A DNA stretch of 64,000 nucleotides, taken from contig BPIL01000011.1 of assembly GCA_026004095.1 (NCBI GenBank), positions 62,001-126,000 on the forward strand, in the 5' to 3' direction. Each line of letters starts with the position of its first letter. The first letter of the stretch is position 1. The position numbers and the translations under genes are program-made. This document shows, piece after piece, positions 36,280 through 44,279 of this stretch. The notes under the pieces were generated by a model. It was given only the letters and a program-made list of their open reading frames with translations. It did not search any database and was not told where the DNA came from. This DNA comes from Meiothermus sp. Lineage in GTDB: Bacteria > Deinococcota > Deinococci > Deinococcales > Thermaceae.

Positions 36280-39008
36280 CAGCTATCCTCAAGGGCGGTA
36301 TCAGCCAAGTAGTACAAAATAATCGGCCTTCCCTGTCGTTTTCCCTTCCCCCTGCCCAAACTTTCCTCGGAGTAGTAAAAAGCGCCTTCTGTGCCCTCCT
36401 CCTCGTACAGCCAGGTGCGCAGGCGCACTTTGAGGGGTGGGTCGCTCAACCAGCGTTCGCGCCGGAAGATGCGGGGTAGCTCGACCAATCCCTCATCTCG
36501 CTGGTATGTCCGAGCCCAGTCCCCCTGGAAAACCAATCGGTAACGCCCCCGGTATAAATCGCCCCAATTGGTGAGGGGTTCCCAGCGACCTTCCAGGCTT
36601 TTGTCGGCGTCGCGGTGGACTCGGTAGACCTCGAGGCGCCAGTTCTTGGCCTCTTCCGGTTTTGGGGCTAGGTGAGCTTGCTTAGATCCATAACTGAGTC
36701 GGCTCACGGGCACCTCGATCTCCCAGGGATCCTTTTCATCCTCACGCACCACCACGGTCAACGTCGGTTCCCAGCTTCGGGTAGCGATGAAGCCAAGTTT
36801 GTGGAGGGGCTCGTATTCCAGGCGGTAATCGTAGACATAGCGGGAAAACAAGCGGAAGGCCACTTCAGCTCGAGGATCCTGCAGTATCGGCCGTGGGTAG
36901 GCTTCAACCAGCCTCCGCGCCTCTTCGGGGCCAAGGGACTCCAGTCCCCGCAAAAGCTTAATGTATTGTTCCAAAGACTCGCCATCCTCTCCAAATGGGT
37001 TTAGGTATTTTGGAATGGAACTGCCCACCACCCGCACTTCGGCCCCGGCCACGGTGCCCCGCCGGTTGACCCTCCCTGCCCGCTGAACCAGTGCCTCTGG
37101 GGCGCATATCTCTGTAATCAGGTGGGTGGCATTTAGGTCTACGCCAACCTCGATGGCCGAGGTGCTCACCAGCACGTATGGCCTTTCCTTCTCATCCAGT
37201 TCCCTCACCCGCGCGTAAACCCAACGTCGCCACTCGGGATCAAGCCGCCCGTGGTAGAGGAGGAGGTTGGCCTGGCCCAAAGCCTCCTGTGTGGGCGCGG
37301 ACAGGGGGAAAAGGTTAGGAAACGGAGCCTGCTTCAGCGCGCGGTAAACTTCGGCTGCGTCCTTGACCCGATCCAGGCTCAGGATGACCCGTTCAGACCC
37401 TGTCCAGACTGCTTTCAACTGCTCCAGGAGGGTCTGCCTACGGGCCGCCTTGTGGGCTTCGAAGTCCTCCGTTTGCGTTTCTTCCTCAAGGAAGATAAGT
37501 TTCCGCTGGCCTGCGTAGGGGCCGCGGCCCATCTCCTCCTCGAGCGCTTTAGCCTGCTGAACTTCGGTGAAGTCTAGTAGGCCAAAGCCTTTACCAAGGC
37601 TCTCCTGATGGTCTTTAGGGAGGGTGGCGGTCATGACCACCAGGGGGTGCCCACGCAAATACAAGGCCTCAAGGAGGCGAGAGAAGTTTGTGAAGGCCGT
37701 ACCCTCGTAGGTATGGGCCTCGTCGAAGACGAAAGCAGTCGATGGTTGTCCGAGTCGTAGTGGATAGGTGTACGACTTACGCTCGGGGCCGTAGCCAAAA
37801 TAGCGGTAAAGGAGCTTGTCCAACGTGGTGAGGATGAGGTCACCCCGGTACAGGTGGCGCTTGGGCGAGATGCTATCCTGCCCACTGCGGAAGAGCCGGT
37901 ACTCCACCCGATCACCGGTGTCCACAATGAGCCGGTAGGAGCGGCGGGAAGTCTTGCTCAGGTTCCCCAGGATGCGCTCGAAACGAACCAGGTGATCTTC
38001 CAGGAGGGCCTTGGCCGGGAGAACCAGCACCACGCGCCGATTTCGGGCGAGCAGGGGTACGGTGGCTGCCTCCGTCTTGCCGCTACCGGTGGGAGCCATC
38101 AGGAGGAGAGCATCGTCACTACCATCGAGGCGGTTCCACACTTCGCGCTGAAGCGCGTTGGGCTTGAGGCCAGCAGCAGAGCGGTACATCGTCTCGCAGT
38201 CCCCAGCGATCTCAGCCTCGACTGATCTAGCTTCTAGAGCAAGCGGCACCAAGCGCACCGCGACCGCGACCTCCTGAGCCCCGTTCAGGGCCAGTCTCTC
38301 CAGTGCGCGCGCACATTCAGCCAGATTCCCGTCCCATTGCCATTCCCTGGAGAGTTCGTGGAGCTGGAAGCGGAAGATGAGCTCGGGGGGCTTGGCGAAG
38401 GGAAAGGGATCGAGCTGAAACTCCAGGGGTTCAGTTCCATAAGGGAAGGGAGGGTTCTGGCTCTGAACCCCTCGAGGGCTCACCTCAAAGGCGAGGAAGG
38501 GGGTTTCTCGAGCTTCCCCTGCCCAGATCCAGCCGGAAAGCTCCGCTTCGATCTGATCGCACATCTGGTAGATGTAGAGGTCGCTGGCGAAGCGCCGCCG
38601 CACCGTATCCGGATCCAGGCCTTGGTGCTCCTGCTCCATCAACTGGTACGCTGCCCGAACCACCTCCGGGGTGGAGTAGTCGTGATGGCCGCGCTCGATC
38701 GCCCGAGCATAGGGGTCGTTGAGCCCTTCGGGTAGGCGGAAGCGGTGGCCTTTAAAGCTGTAGCTCCAGCCGCCGTTGCCTTCAGGGGGTACGATGCGGA
38801 AGGTCTGCGGCTTGCCCCAGTCATGGTGCTCAGCCGCTCCAAGAAGCCGTTCGTATGTGGCCTCGTCCGCAGCAAATTCCCCTTCTCTGATCCAGAGCTG
38901 GAGCAGGGTTTTCACGTTCTCACGGTGGTTTTCCAGGGGTTGGAAGGCGATTTTCTCCAACCGCCTACCCGCTTGAGGCCAGAAGAAAACGCGGCCAACC
39001 CCCTTCAC
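36279..39008 (-). CDS. cas3: CRISPR helicase-nuclease Cas3 (HD + DEAH helicase)
   Basis: A 909-residue protein. Start: the GTG at 39008 overlaps the cas5 stop (GTGA); longer frames would run inside cas5. The HD nuclease is at the N-terminus: His28 (NHRENV), His62-Asp63 (HHDWGK), His108-His109 (HHDYS) and Asp near 151-153. The SF2 helicase has Walker A MAPTGSGKTEAA (305-315), DEAH (429-432), TATLP and QRAGRVNRRG. It degrades DNA after Cascade binding. HD and helicase in one chain separates this locus from canonical I-D, where the HD nuclease is part of Cas10d. Confidence 0.95.
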   Translation of the reverse strand: MKGVGRVFFWPQAGRRLEKIAFQPLENHRENVKTLLQLWIREGEFAADEATYERLLGAAEHHDWGKPQTFRIVPPEGNGGWSYSFKGHRFRLPEGLNDPYARAIERGHHDYSTPEVVRAAYQLMEQEHQGLDPDTVRRRFASDLYIYQMCDQIEAELSGWIWAGEARETPFLAFEVSPRGVQSQNPPFPYGTEPLEFQLDPFPFAKPPELIFRFQLHELSREWQWDGNLAECARALERLALNGAQEVAVAVRLVPLALEARSVEAEIAGDCETMYRSAAGLKPNALQREVWNRLDGSDDALLLMAPTGSGKTEAATVPLLARNRRVVLVLPAKALLEDHLVRFERILGNLSKTSRRSYRLIVDTGDRVEYRLFRSGQDSISPKRHLYRGDLILTTLDKLLYRYFGYGPERKSYTYPLRLGQPSTAFVFDEAHTYEGTAFTNFSRLLEALYLRGHPLVVMTATLPKDHQESLGKGFGLLDFTEVQQAKALEEEMGRGPYAGQRKLIFLEEETQTEDFEAHKAARRQTLLEQLKAVWTGSERVILSLDRVKDAAEVYRALKQAPFPNLFPLSAPTQEALGQANLLLYHGRLDPEWRRWVYARVRELDEKERPYVLVSTSAIEVGVDLNATHLITEICAPEALVQRAGRVNRRGTVAGAEVRVVGSSIPKYLNPFGEDGESLEQYIKLLRGLESLGPEEARRLVEAYPRPILQDPRAEVAFRLFSRYVYDYRLEYEPLHKLGFIATRSWEPTLTVVVREDEKDPWEIEVPVSRLSYGSKQAHLAPKPEEAKNWRLEVYRVHRDADKSLEGRWEPLTNWGDLYRGRYRLVFQGDWARTYQRDEGLVELPRIFRRERWLSDPPLKVRLRTWLYEEEGTEGAFYYSEESLGRGKGKRQGRPIILYYLADTALEDS

Positions 39009-39814
39009 GACCACACCTCCACCAGGCTCTGGGGTACGCGAAAGCCCTCGGCCACCCACCAATAGGTCTCCAACTGCCCTCCTTCGGAGAGGGCCATGGG
39101 GAACTGCTCGAAACCCTTTATAGGAGCAGGGTCTTGCCAATTGCCCTCACCTTGCCAGGCAGGCCGGTACAGCGTGTAGACGCTGAAGTTAAGCCCGCCC
39201 TGAGTCGCGCCTTTTACGGCCTCCTCGAGGGTGAGTAGGGTGCAGGGTTCGGCCTGTTCCCGCACCGAGCGTAGGGATAGCACTGGCGAAAGGGTCTCGA
39301 GGTAGGCGTACCCTTCCTTACCTAGCTTGCCGCCAAAAGGCAGGGTCTGCCCCTCTGAGGTGAAGGGAGCGGCCAGAACCTCGAGGGGTTCCTGATCACG
39401 GCAAAGGACATAGCCCACAAAGCGCTCTTCGAGCAGGTACTCCCAGGAGTGAAGCTGAGGGGCTTCCATCTCGGCGGTCATTAGAGCCGAGCGGGAACGC
39501 GAGGTAAAGCCCTTCGTGCCGTGCCTGCGGGTGCGGTGGGGTTGGGTCTTGCGGCGTTCGGGATAGGCTCCCAGGCTGACCAGGAACCTGGGCAGGTAGT
39601 AAAAGGGACTGTCCCTCAAGCCAGTTTCCAGGAAGTCGGGTCCTTCTGCACGCATAGAGCTCGTGGCATACCGCCAGAGCCGGTACAGGAAGCCTGAGAG
39701 GGTACTGGGGGGCACGAAAGGGTAGGTGGCGATATCCAGAATGGACCCCGGCAACACCCGGAAGGTAAGGGCTCCAGTAGCCCTGAGGACGAGTCGAAGG
39801 CCGTACATGGTCAA
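39005..39814 (-). CDS. cas5: Cas5-family Cascade subunit (Csc1-like?)
   Basis: A 269-residue RAMP protein beginning MTMYGLRLVLRATGALTFRV. The N-terminal part with YPFVPPSTLSGFLYRLWRY is the Cas5 pattern (substrate-shaped loop P-P-S-T-L-x-G). It would hold the 5' handle of the crRNA. Overlaps cas7 by 4 bp upstream and cas3 by 4 bp downstream. Csc1 of type I-D is the closest known type I can think of, with low certainty; it is not a typical I-C, I-E or I-F protein. Confidence 0.85.
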   Translation of the reverse strand: MTMYGLRLVLRATGALTFRVLPGSILDIATYPFVPPSTLSGFLYRLWRYATSSMRAEGPDFLETGLRDSPFYYLPRFLVSLGAYPERRKTQPHRTRRHGTKGFTSRSRSALMTAEMEAPQLHSWEYLLEERFVGYVLCRDQEPLEVLAAPFTSEGQTLPFGGKLGKEGYAYLETLSPVLSLRSVREQAEPCTLLTLEEAVKGATQGGLNFSVYTLYRPAWQGEGNWQDPAPIKGFEQFPMALSEGGQLETYWWVAEGFRVPQSLVEVWS

Positions 39815-40680
39815 ACCAGGTAAGCGTCCGCGAATTGCTGGGCAAGGCGCTCCAATTCGGCGCTCGCCGCCTCACCTACCCAGCGGGTGAAGTAGGGGTC
39901 TTCGGCCCTTCCGTTCTCGACGCTTGCTCCCCGAACCTGTTGGGCTGCCTGGCGGAAGCCCGCAAGTGCGGGCTCTATCGTCGTCTGGTGCGGGCTGATG
40001 ATGGGACGAGCGCCTTTGGGCACCAAGTAGCGATCGAGCACCAGATAGGGGCCAAACTCTTCATCTGAAAGGATACGCGCCCCTTTGGGGTTGCCCGCTC
40101 CCACACGGGGAAGCGCGTTGAGGAAAGCATAGGCTGCAGCGGCGAACTCCTCCTCACTCACGCTGAGGGCGTGGTTGTACACCGGGTAATAGAGTCCCGG
40201 CTGGTTGTACTCACGGCGGAAGGGAGTAGGGTTCTCCTGTTCACTTCCCGAGCGCGCCAGGTCAGAGGGGTGCATGGCCCGCTGCTTTTCCTGGGGCTCC
40301 AGGGTTTGGATCGCCACCCCGCCACCATGGGTAAGCCTTCCGATGACGGTCTTTTCCCCAGGGCGCAGGGCCCCGAAAACGCGACAGATGGGACAAGCCG
40401 GCTTGCCATCCTCCGGCTCCATTCGGGCGCAGGTTCCGGGGATTCCGCACTCGAGGTGCTCCCCCAAGGTCTTGCCGTCCCTGTGCGGGGCCCAAAGCAA
40501 GGTGCGCCGCTCCACCCCCCGGCGCTTGGTGGGCGAGAAGTAGGGCTTGACCACCTTGCCCTCTGGACCCTCCAGCGTTACCGTCTCCACCCGGTTGACG
40601 TTGATCTCCACCTCGTGACCGAAATAAAGCTCCTGCGGAGCCTCCAAGATCGCGTAGATGTCCCAGTGGTACCGTTTCAT
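39811..40680 (-). CDS. cas7: Cas7-family Cascade backbone subunit (Csc2-like?)
   Basis: A 289-residue RAMP protein starting MKRYHWDIYAILEAPQELYF. It would polymerise along the crRNA spacer. A small insertion carries cysteines in ECGIPGTCARM and ACPICRVFGALRPGEKTVIG, a likely zinc site in the thumb as in Csc2-type Cas7. The block ARSGSEQENPTPFRREYNQP resembles the Cas7 lid. RBS AAGGAGG precedes the ATG; cas8-like ends 9 nt upstream and cas5 overlaps by 4 bp downstream. Subtype assignment is uncertain. Confidence 0.85.
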   Translation of the reverse strand: MKRYHWDIYAILEAPQELYFGHEVEINVNRVETVTLEGPEGKVVKPYFSPTKRRGVERRTLLWAPHRDGKTLGEHLECGIPGTCARMEPEDGKPACPICRVFGALRPGEKTVIGRLTHGGGVAIQTLEPQEKQRAMHPSDLARSGSEQENPTPFRREYNQPGLYYPVYNHALSVSEEEFAAAAYAFLNALPRVGAGNPKGARILSDEEFGPYLVLDRYLVPKGARPIISPHQTTIEPALAGFRQAAQQVRGASVENGRAEDPYFTRWVGEAASAELERLAQQFADAYLV

Positions 40681-40689
40681 TCTGCCTCC

Positions 40690-42972
40690 TTAGTTTTGCA
40701 AGAGCCTCGGGTAGCGGGTAAACAGGAAAAGCTTGGTCTGGTACAGGAAACTTCTCCAGTCGGCGGGGCTTGGGTACTGGGTGCGCAACCAGCCGTATAC
40801 AGCAGCCAAATCCTCCGGGCGGAGGCTAAGAAAGCGGGCCGGACGGCCCTCAATTTCTGCGTTGCCCTCCCTCTGAAGGTTCTGCCCGGACTCCTTATCC
40901 ACCGCCTCCAGCAGTTCCTTGGCCCAGCGATAGCCGTACTGGTGACGCTCGTCCCAGTAGAGCCGCACCTCGTCATAGCCGTACCCCTCAGCTCCTTCCG
41001 GCGTAGTCCTGGCCGCGGCGGTGCGGTTGAGGAAGAGAGTCGGTTCAGCATCAGCCAACTGCACAAGCTTCTTGAGTTCCCGATCTTTAGCCTCTTGATC
41101 GAAGTCTTTGCGATCCCTCAAGGCTCGCCGCGTCTCTTCTGTAAAGGCATGGAGCAGGCTGGCGTAGCCCACGATATGCCGCTGTTTCTGCGCCTCCCTT
41201 ACGGCTTGTCCACCTTCTTCCATAAGCACCTCCAATAAGCTCCCCCTAGATTCTTCCGCCTCCCGCCCAATCGTTGGCAGCTCGTTCGCGTCGAAACCTG
41301 CCTCCGTAAGCCCCAGCAGGAGCTCATATTCGCCAAAAACCCACTTCCCCTGGTCGAAGTGGCGAATCGCTCGGCCCAGCCTGCGGTTAAGGTCGTTTCC
41401 CAGACGGATCTCCTGCCGGTATGCCCGCCCCAGGGCTGCGGTGGCAAAGAGTGTGGAGGGGCGCAGTCGGACTTCACGCCCCTTGTCGTAGATGTAGGCC
41501 TCAAGACCCCACCGGAAGACCTCTGGGGGAAGAGTTAAGGCCAGCTTGGCGATGGCGTACTGCTTACGCCCCCAAACCGTGGGGGCAGGTTTGCCGTTCT
41601 TGTCACTTTCGGTAGCCCGCAGGGCGATGTAATCCCCGGCGCTCGCCCCCAGCTCGTTCAGTACCTGCCGTTCCAGGGCCCGCTGGGCCTCTTCCCGCAC
41701 CTCACCCCGGCCATCTAGCCGCACCACCTGGGTTTCCCCAGTGAGCTTAACCGGCCCCAGCAGGCTCAGACCGGCACAGACGGCACAGACGTCCACCGGC
41801 CCGCCGGAGCCCGCCGACTGCGCCCGCTGCTCGGGGGCCTCGAAGAGGAGGCGACGCGACTTGAATCTGGGGTCTGTTTTAGCCAAAGCCTTTCCACAGC
41901 TATAGCAAAAGCGCCCGTGGGCATCCCCAGCCGGACGAAGGCCGCTGGCAAAGGGTGCAGCGGAGAGCAGGGGTGGTAGAGGATAGAGCTCGTATTCCCC
42001 TTCGGCCAATCGAACCATCTCCCAAACGATCCTGGGAAAGATGTCTCCGCGAGCTGAGTTAAGTTGCTCTTGCGCCGTAGCTCCGTACCCCCGCGCCGCG
42101 TACTCCACCTGGCGATAGAGCTGCGGATTGTGGGCCTTTAGCCGGGTCGGCAATGTTTGTAGATCACCTTCCCTCAGGACGGCCCCAATAGTTTGCGAAG
42201 TCCGGCTGCCTGGACTTTGCTTGATCAGCCGTTCAAAGCCCGTGCGCACCTGCTCCTGGAAGGCGAGGGCCTTCTTCCTTTTCTCTGCTTCCTTCTCACG
42301 GAGTTCTCTAGCTTTTTTGGCGTCGGGCTCTTCTGAGGCTTTAGTCAGCAGCTCGTCGGCCTCCTCCAGATCCCGCCGATTGACCGCCAGGCCCTTCTGC
42401 ATCGCCAGCCAGTAGAGCCCGGCAATGCTCAAGGCGTGGGGATGGCTGAAGATCGGCGTCTCGAGTGTGGAAAACCCAGCGCCCCCTGCCAGCTTTGCTG
42501 AGTTTAGGGCCAGGGCGAAGGTTTGCCGGAATCCCTTGGCACTGGTCAGCTCTTCCAGGAAAGCCCGCCAGCGCTCCCCGAGCCAGACCCTAGGGTCGCT
42601 TGGAGCCTCTAAGGGGAACCACAGGAGCACATGCCCCGCGCTTTCGTTTTCGGCCACTGCCCTGCTACTTTGCTCGATGTAACGCACGAACTCGGCCAGC
42701 ACGTATTCATACGCCAGCCGGGCTTGTGTTTCACCAGGCAGGGGGTGTTTGAAAAGCAACAAGCGGGCTCCCTCGGGGAGGCTCGGCACAGGTTGTGGAG
42801 CCGATATGGTACGAGCGCGCTCGAGCTCGCGTGCCAGTCGGGGAGCGCGATAATAATGTAGAAACTCTCTCCCCTGTTCCCCAATGCCTGTCAAAGCCAC
42901 GAGATACTGCTGGTTATGAACAGGGTTAGCTGCGATCAACGCAGCTAGTTTCTTCGTCAGTATCTCCCGCAT
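40690..42972 (-). CDS. Large Cascade subunit, Cas8-like
   Basis: A 760-residue protein at the position of the Cascade large subunit, which recognises the PAM. A four-cysteine zinc site is visible at Cys356/Cys359 (CYSCGK) and Cys396/Cys399 (CAVCAG), as in many Cas8 and Cas10d proteins. There is no N-terminal HD motif and no GGDD, so it is neither canonical Cas10d nor Cas10. The stretch at 205-240 is highly charged and coiled. A GGGAGG site precedes the ATG. I cannot place it in a named Cas8 subfamily. An internal small subunit (Cas11-type) could be translated from its 3' part. Confidence 0.8.
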   Translation of the reverse strand: MREILTKKLAALIAANPVHNQQYLVALTGIGEQGREFLHYYRAPRLARELERARTISAPQPVPSLPEGARLLLFKHPLPGETQARLAYEYVLAEFVRYIEQSSRAVAENESAGHVLLWFPLEAPSDPRVWLGERWRAFLEELTSAKGFRQTFALALNSAKLAGGAGFSTLETPIFSHPHALSIAGLYWLAMQKGLAVNRRDLEEADELLTKASEEPDAKKARELREKEAEKRKKALAFQEQVRTGFERLIKQSPGSRTSQTIGAVLREGDLQTLPTRLKAHNPQLYRQVEYAARGYGATAQEQLNSARGDIFPRIVWEMVRLAEGEYELYPLPPLLSAAPFASGLRPAGDAHGRFCYSCGKALAKTDPRFKSRRLLFEAPEQRAQSAGSGGPVDVCAVCAGLSLLGPVKLTGETQVVRLDGRGEVREEAQRALERQVLNELGASAGDYIALRATESDKNGKPAPTVWGRKQYAIAKLALTLPPEVFRWGLEAYIYDKGREVRLRPSTLFATAALGRAYRQEIRLGNDLNRRLGRAIRHFDQGKWVFGEYELLLGLTEAGFDANELPTIGREAEESRGSLLEVLMEEGGQAVREAQKQRHIVGYASLLHAFTEETRRALRDRKDFDQEAKDRELKKLVQLADAEPTLFLNRTAAARTTPEGAEGYGYDEVRLYWDERHQYGYRWAKELLEAVDKESGQNLQREGNAEIEGRPARFLSLRPEDLAAVYGWLRTQYPSPADWRSFLYQTKLFLFTRYPRLLQN

Positions 42973-42996
42973 AAAAAACAGCCTCCCTTATTCGTT

Positions 42997-43158
42997 CTAC
43001 TCTTCCTCATCGTCCTCATCCCCGAGGTAGATGAGCAGGTTGTTCCGAAAAAGTTCGAGTAGGCTGATTCGTGTGATAGGCGGAATTTGTAGGGTGTCCA
43101 AGGTTGCCTCGAGGGCTAATAAGGTCCAATGCACGATAGCCGCGTGGGTGGATGGCAT
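42997..43158 (-). CDS. 53-codon ORF leading the cas operon, acidic C-terminus
   Basis: Starts MPSTHAAIVHWTLLALEATL, then a leucine-rich middle, and ends with YLGDEDDEEE. The stop is 24 nt before the cas8-like ATG, and the start lies 10 nt beyond the estimated transcription start of a good promoter (43175-43203), so it is the first frame on the cas mRNA. No strong ribosome site is visible (CCTGGTGAG precedes the ATG), so translation may be weak. It is too small for known Cas11 proteins. The acidic tail might mimic nucleic acid. Unknown function; could be a leader peptide. Confidence 0.5.
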   Translation of the reverse strand: MPSTHAAIVHWTLLALEATLDTLQIPPITRISLLELFRNNLLIYLGDEDDEEE

Positions 43159-43174
43159 ATTACTCACCAGGGGC

Positions 43175-43203
43175 AGTATACCATGTAACGGTAACTAGAT
43201 CAA
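43175..43203 (-). promoter_or_regulatory. Promoter of the cas effector operon
   Basis: On the minus strand TTGATC (-35, 43203-43198) and TATACT (-10, 43180-43175) are separated by 17 bp, close to the sigma-70/SigA optimum. Transcription would start near 43168, just before the 53-codon ORF and cas8-like gene. The mini-array promoter starts 16 bp away on the opposite strand. Confidence 0.65.
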
Positions 43204-43218
43204 TGGGTACGTTAAAGT

Positions 43219-43320
43219 TTTACATCTTTGTCAGCAATATCTAAACTAAGTTCGACCCCATAGGGGATTGAAACACTGGCTCAATAAGGTAAGTTCAAAA
43301 GCAACCTCGTAGAGGATTCA
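43219..43320 (+). ncRNA. CreR/CreA-like mini-CRISPR: promoter, degenerate repeat, 18-nt spacer, degenerate repeat
   Basis: Promoter: TTTACA (43219-43224), 17 bp, TAAACT (43242-43247). Repeat 1 (43250-43274) keeps the stem as CCCC-ATA-GGGG instead of CCTC-GTA-GAGG, i.e. paired changes, and the exact handle ATTGAAAC. Spacer 43275-43292: ACTGGCTCAATAAGGTAA. Repeat 2 (43293-43320) has GTTCAAAAGC, a deletion of about 5 nt, then ACCTCGTAGAGGATT exactly as in the array, ending in the WYL stop codon. It is read in the same sense as crRNA handles but points away from the cas operon. It would yield a short crRNA-like RNA. Confidence 0.6.
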
Positions 43321-44265
43321 CTCATTCGCCTCCACCGCCCCCCACGCCCACTCAACCACCTTCAGCCTCAGCTCCTCCGGCTCCAGCACGCTCGCATGTG
43401 GCCCGTAGCCCACGATGAAGTGCACCAGGTCCTCTGATAGCGGCACCTCCACCTGCCAGATCACGCTGCCGTCCTCGAGGTGTTCCACCTGCTGGGTGGG
43501 GTGGCGGCGGGTGCGGCAGATAAAGCCCGCTTTCTCGGGGGAAAAGCGCACCCGAACCCTTACCGGTTTTCCCTCGCCGCCGAAAGCCCGGAAGCGGCCC
43601 TGAGCGTAAACCCGCACATCGAAATCGGGCTTGGGGAAGTGGTCGCGGGTGAGAACAAACTCCTGGATTTGATCGAGGCGGAGATTCTTGACGGGGTCGT
43701 GGCCGGCCTCGCGGCTGTTGTGGTTGGCACCAACCAGGTAGAGGTGGGGGTCACGGGCGATGAGGGCATAAGGGTCAAAGCGGTAGGTTCTGACCTGGCC
43801 TCTGGCGTTTTTGTAGGTCACCTCGCACACCCGCCGCTCCCGGATGGCCCTTGCCACCCGCTCGAAAAGCCCCTGGGGGTACTCATCAGCCAGAGGGGTG
43901 TAAATCACGGGGTCTTCCTTCCGGACATACTTCCACTCCCCCCGGCCCAGGCGCTCCAGGGCCTGCCGGGCCAGGGGGGTGAGGCTCTCCACCCGTGCCA
44001 CTGCGGCCTGCAGGGCCTCCACCTCCTGCTGGGTCAGGCGGAAGGTCATCTCAACCTCCCTAGGGGCCTCGAGACGCAGCCAACCCGGTGGAACCTCCGG
44101 GTCATCTTCATGCGTTTGAGCCCAAACACCGAGGGGCTGAGCCTTTTCCCGCAGACGGTAGACGCTTTGCCGGGCTACCCCGAGCCGGTCAGCAATCTTA
44201 CGGACTGGAAGCCCTTCAGGATGCTCCAGCAAAAGTTGGATGAAATCGGCTACACGGCTTTCCAT
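43318..44265 (-). CDS. WYL-domain transcriptional regulator
   Basis: A 315-residue regulator. Residues 1-60 form a winged helix-turn-helix (GLPVRKIADRLGVARQSVYR); the middle and C-terminus form a WYL-type ligand-binding region (KNARGQVRTYRFDPYALIAR followed by DPHLYLVGAN and a WCX-like C-terminal domain). WYL regulators often sit in CRISPR and phage-defence loci and may sense nucleotides or nucleic acid. It follows the Cas4-like gene by 14 nt. Its stop codon lies within degenerate repeat 2 of the mini-array, so its 3' end and the mini-array overlap on opposite strands. Confidence 0.9.
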   Translation of the reverse strand: MESRVADFIQLLLEHPEGLPVRKIADRLGVARQSVYRLREKAQPLGVWAQTHEDDPEVPPGWLRLEAPREVEMTFRLTQQEVEALQAAVARVESLTPLARQALERLGRGEWKYVRKEDPVIYTPLADEYPQGLFERVARAIRERRVCEVTYKNARGQVRTYRFDPYALIARDPHLYLVGANHNSREAGHDPVKNLRLDQIQEFVLTRDHFPKPDFDVRVYAQGRFRAFGGEGKPVRVRVRFSPEKAGFICRTRRHPTQQVEHLEDGSVIWQVEVPLSEDLVHFIVGYGPHASVLEPEELRLKVVEWAWGAVEANE

Positions 44266-44279
44266 GATTCAGAATCAGC

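Noticed and set aside
40690-42972. Calling the large subunit Cas10d and the locus type I-D.
   Set aside because: There is no HD motif in the large subunit and the HD nuclease is in Cas3; the zinc site alone does not decide.
43250-43274. The first mini-array repeat as a stray piece of an unrelated array with another repeat type.
   Set aside because: Not excluded, but it shares the handle, loop size and stem length with the local repeat, lies one short spacer from a clearer local repeat and has its own promoter, so a linked element is more likely.
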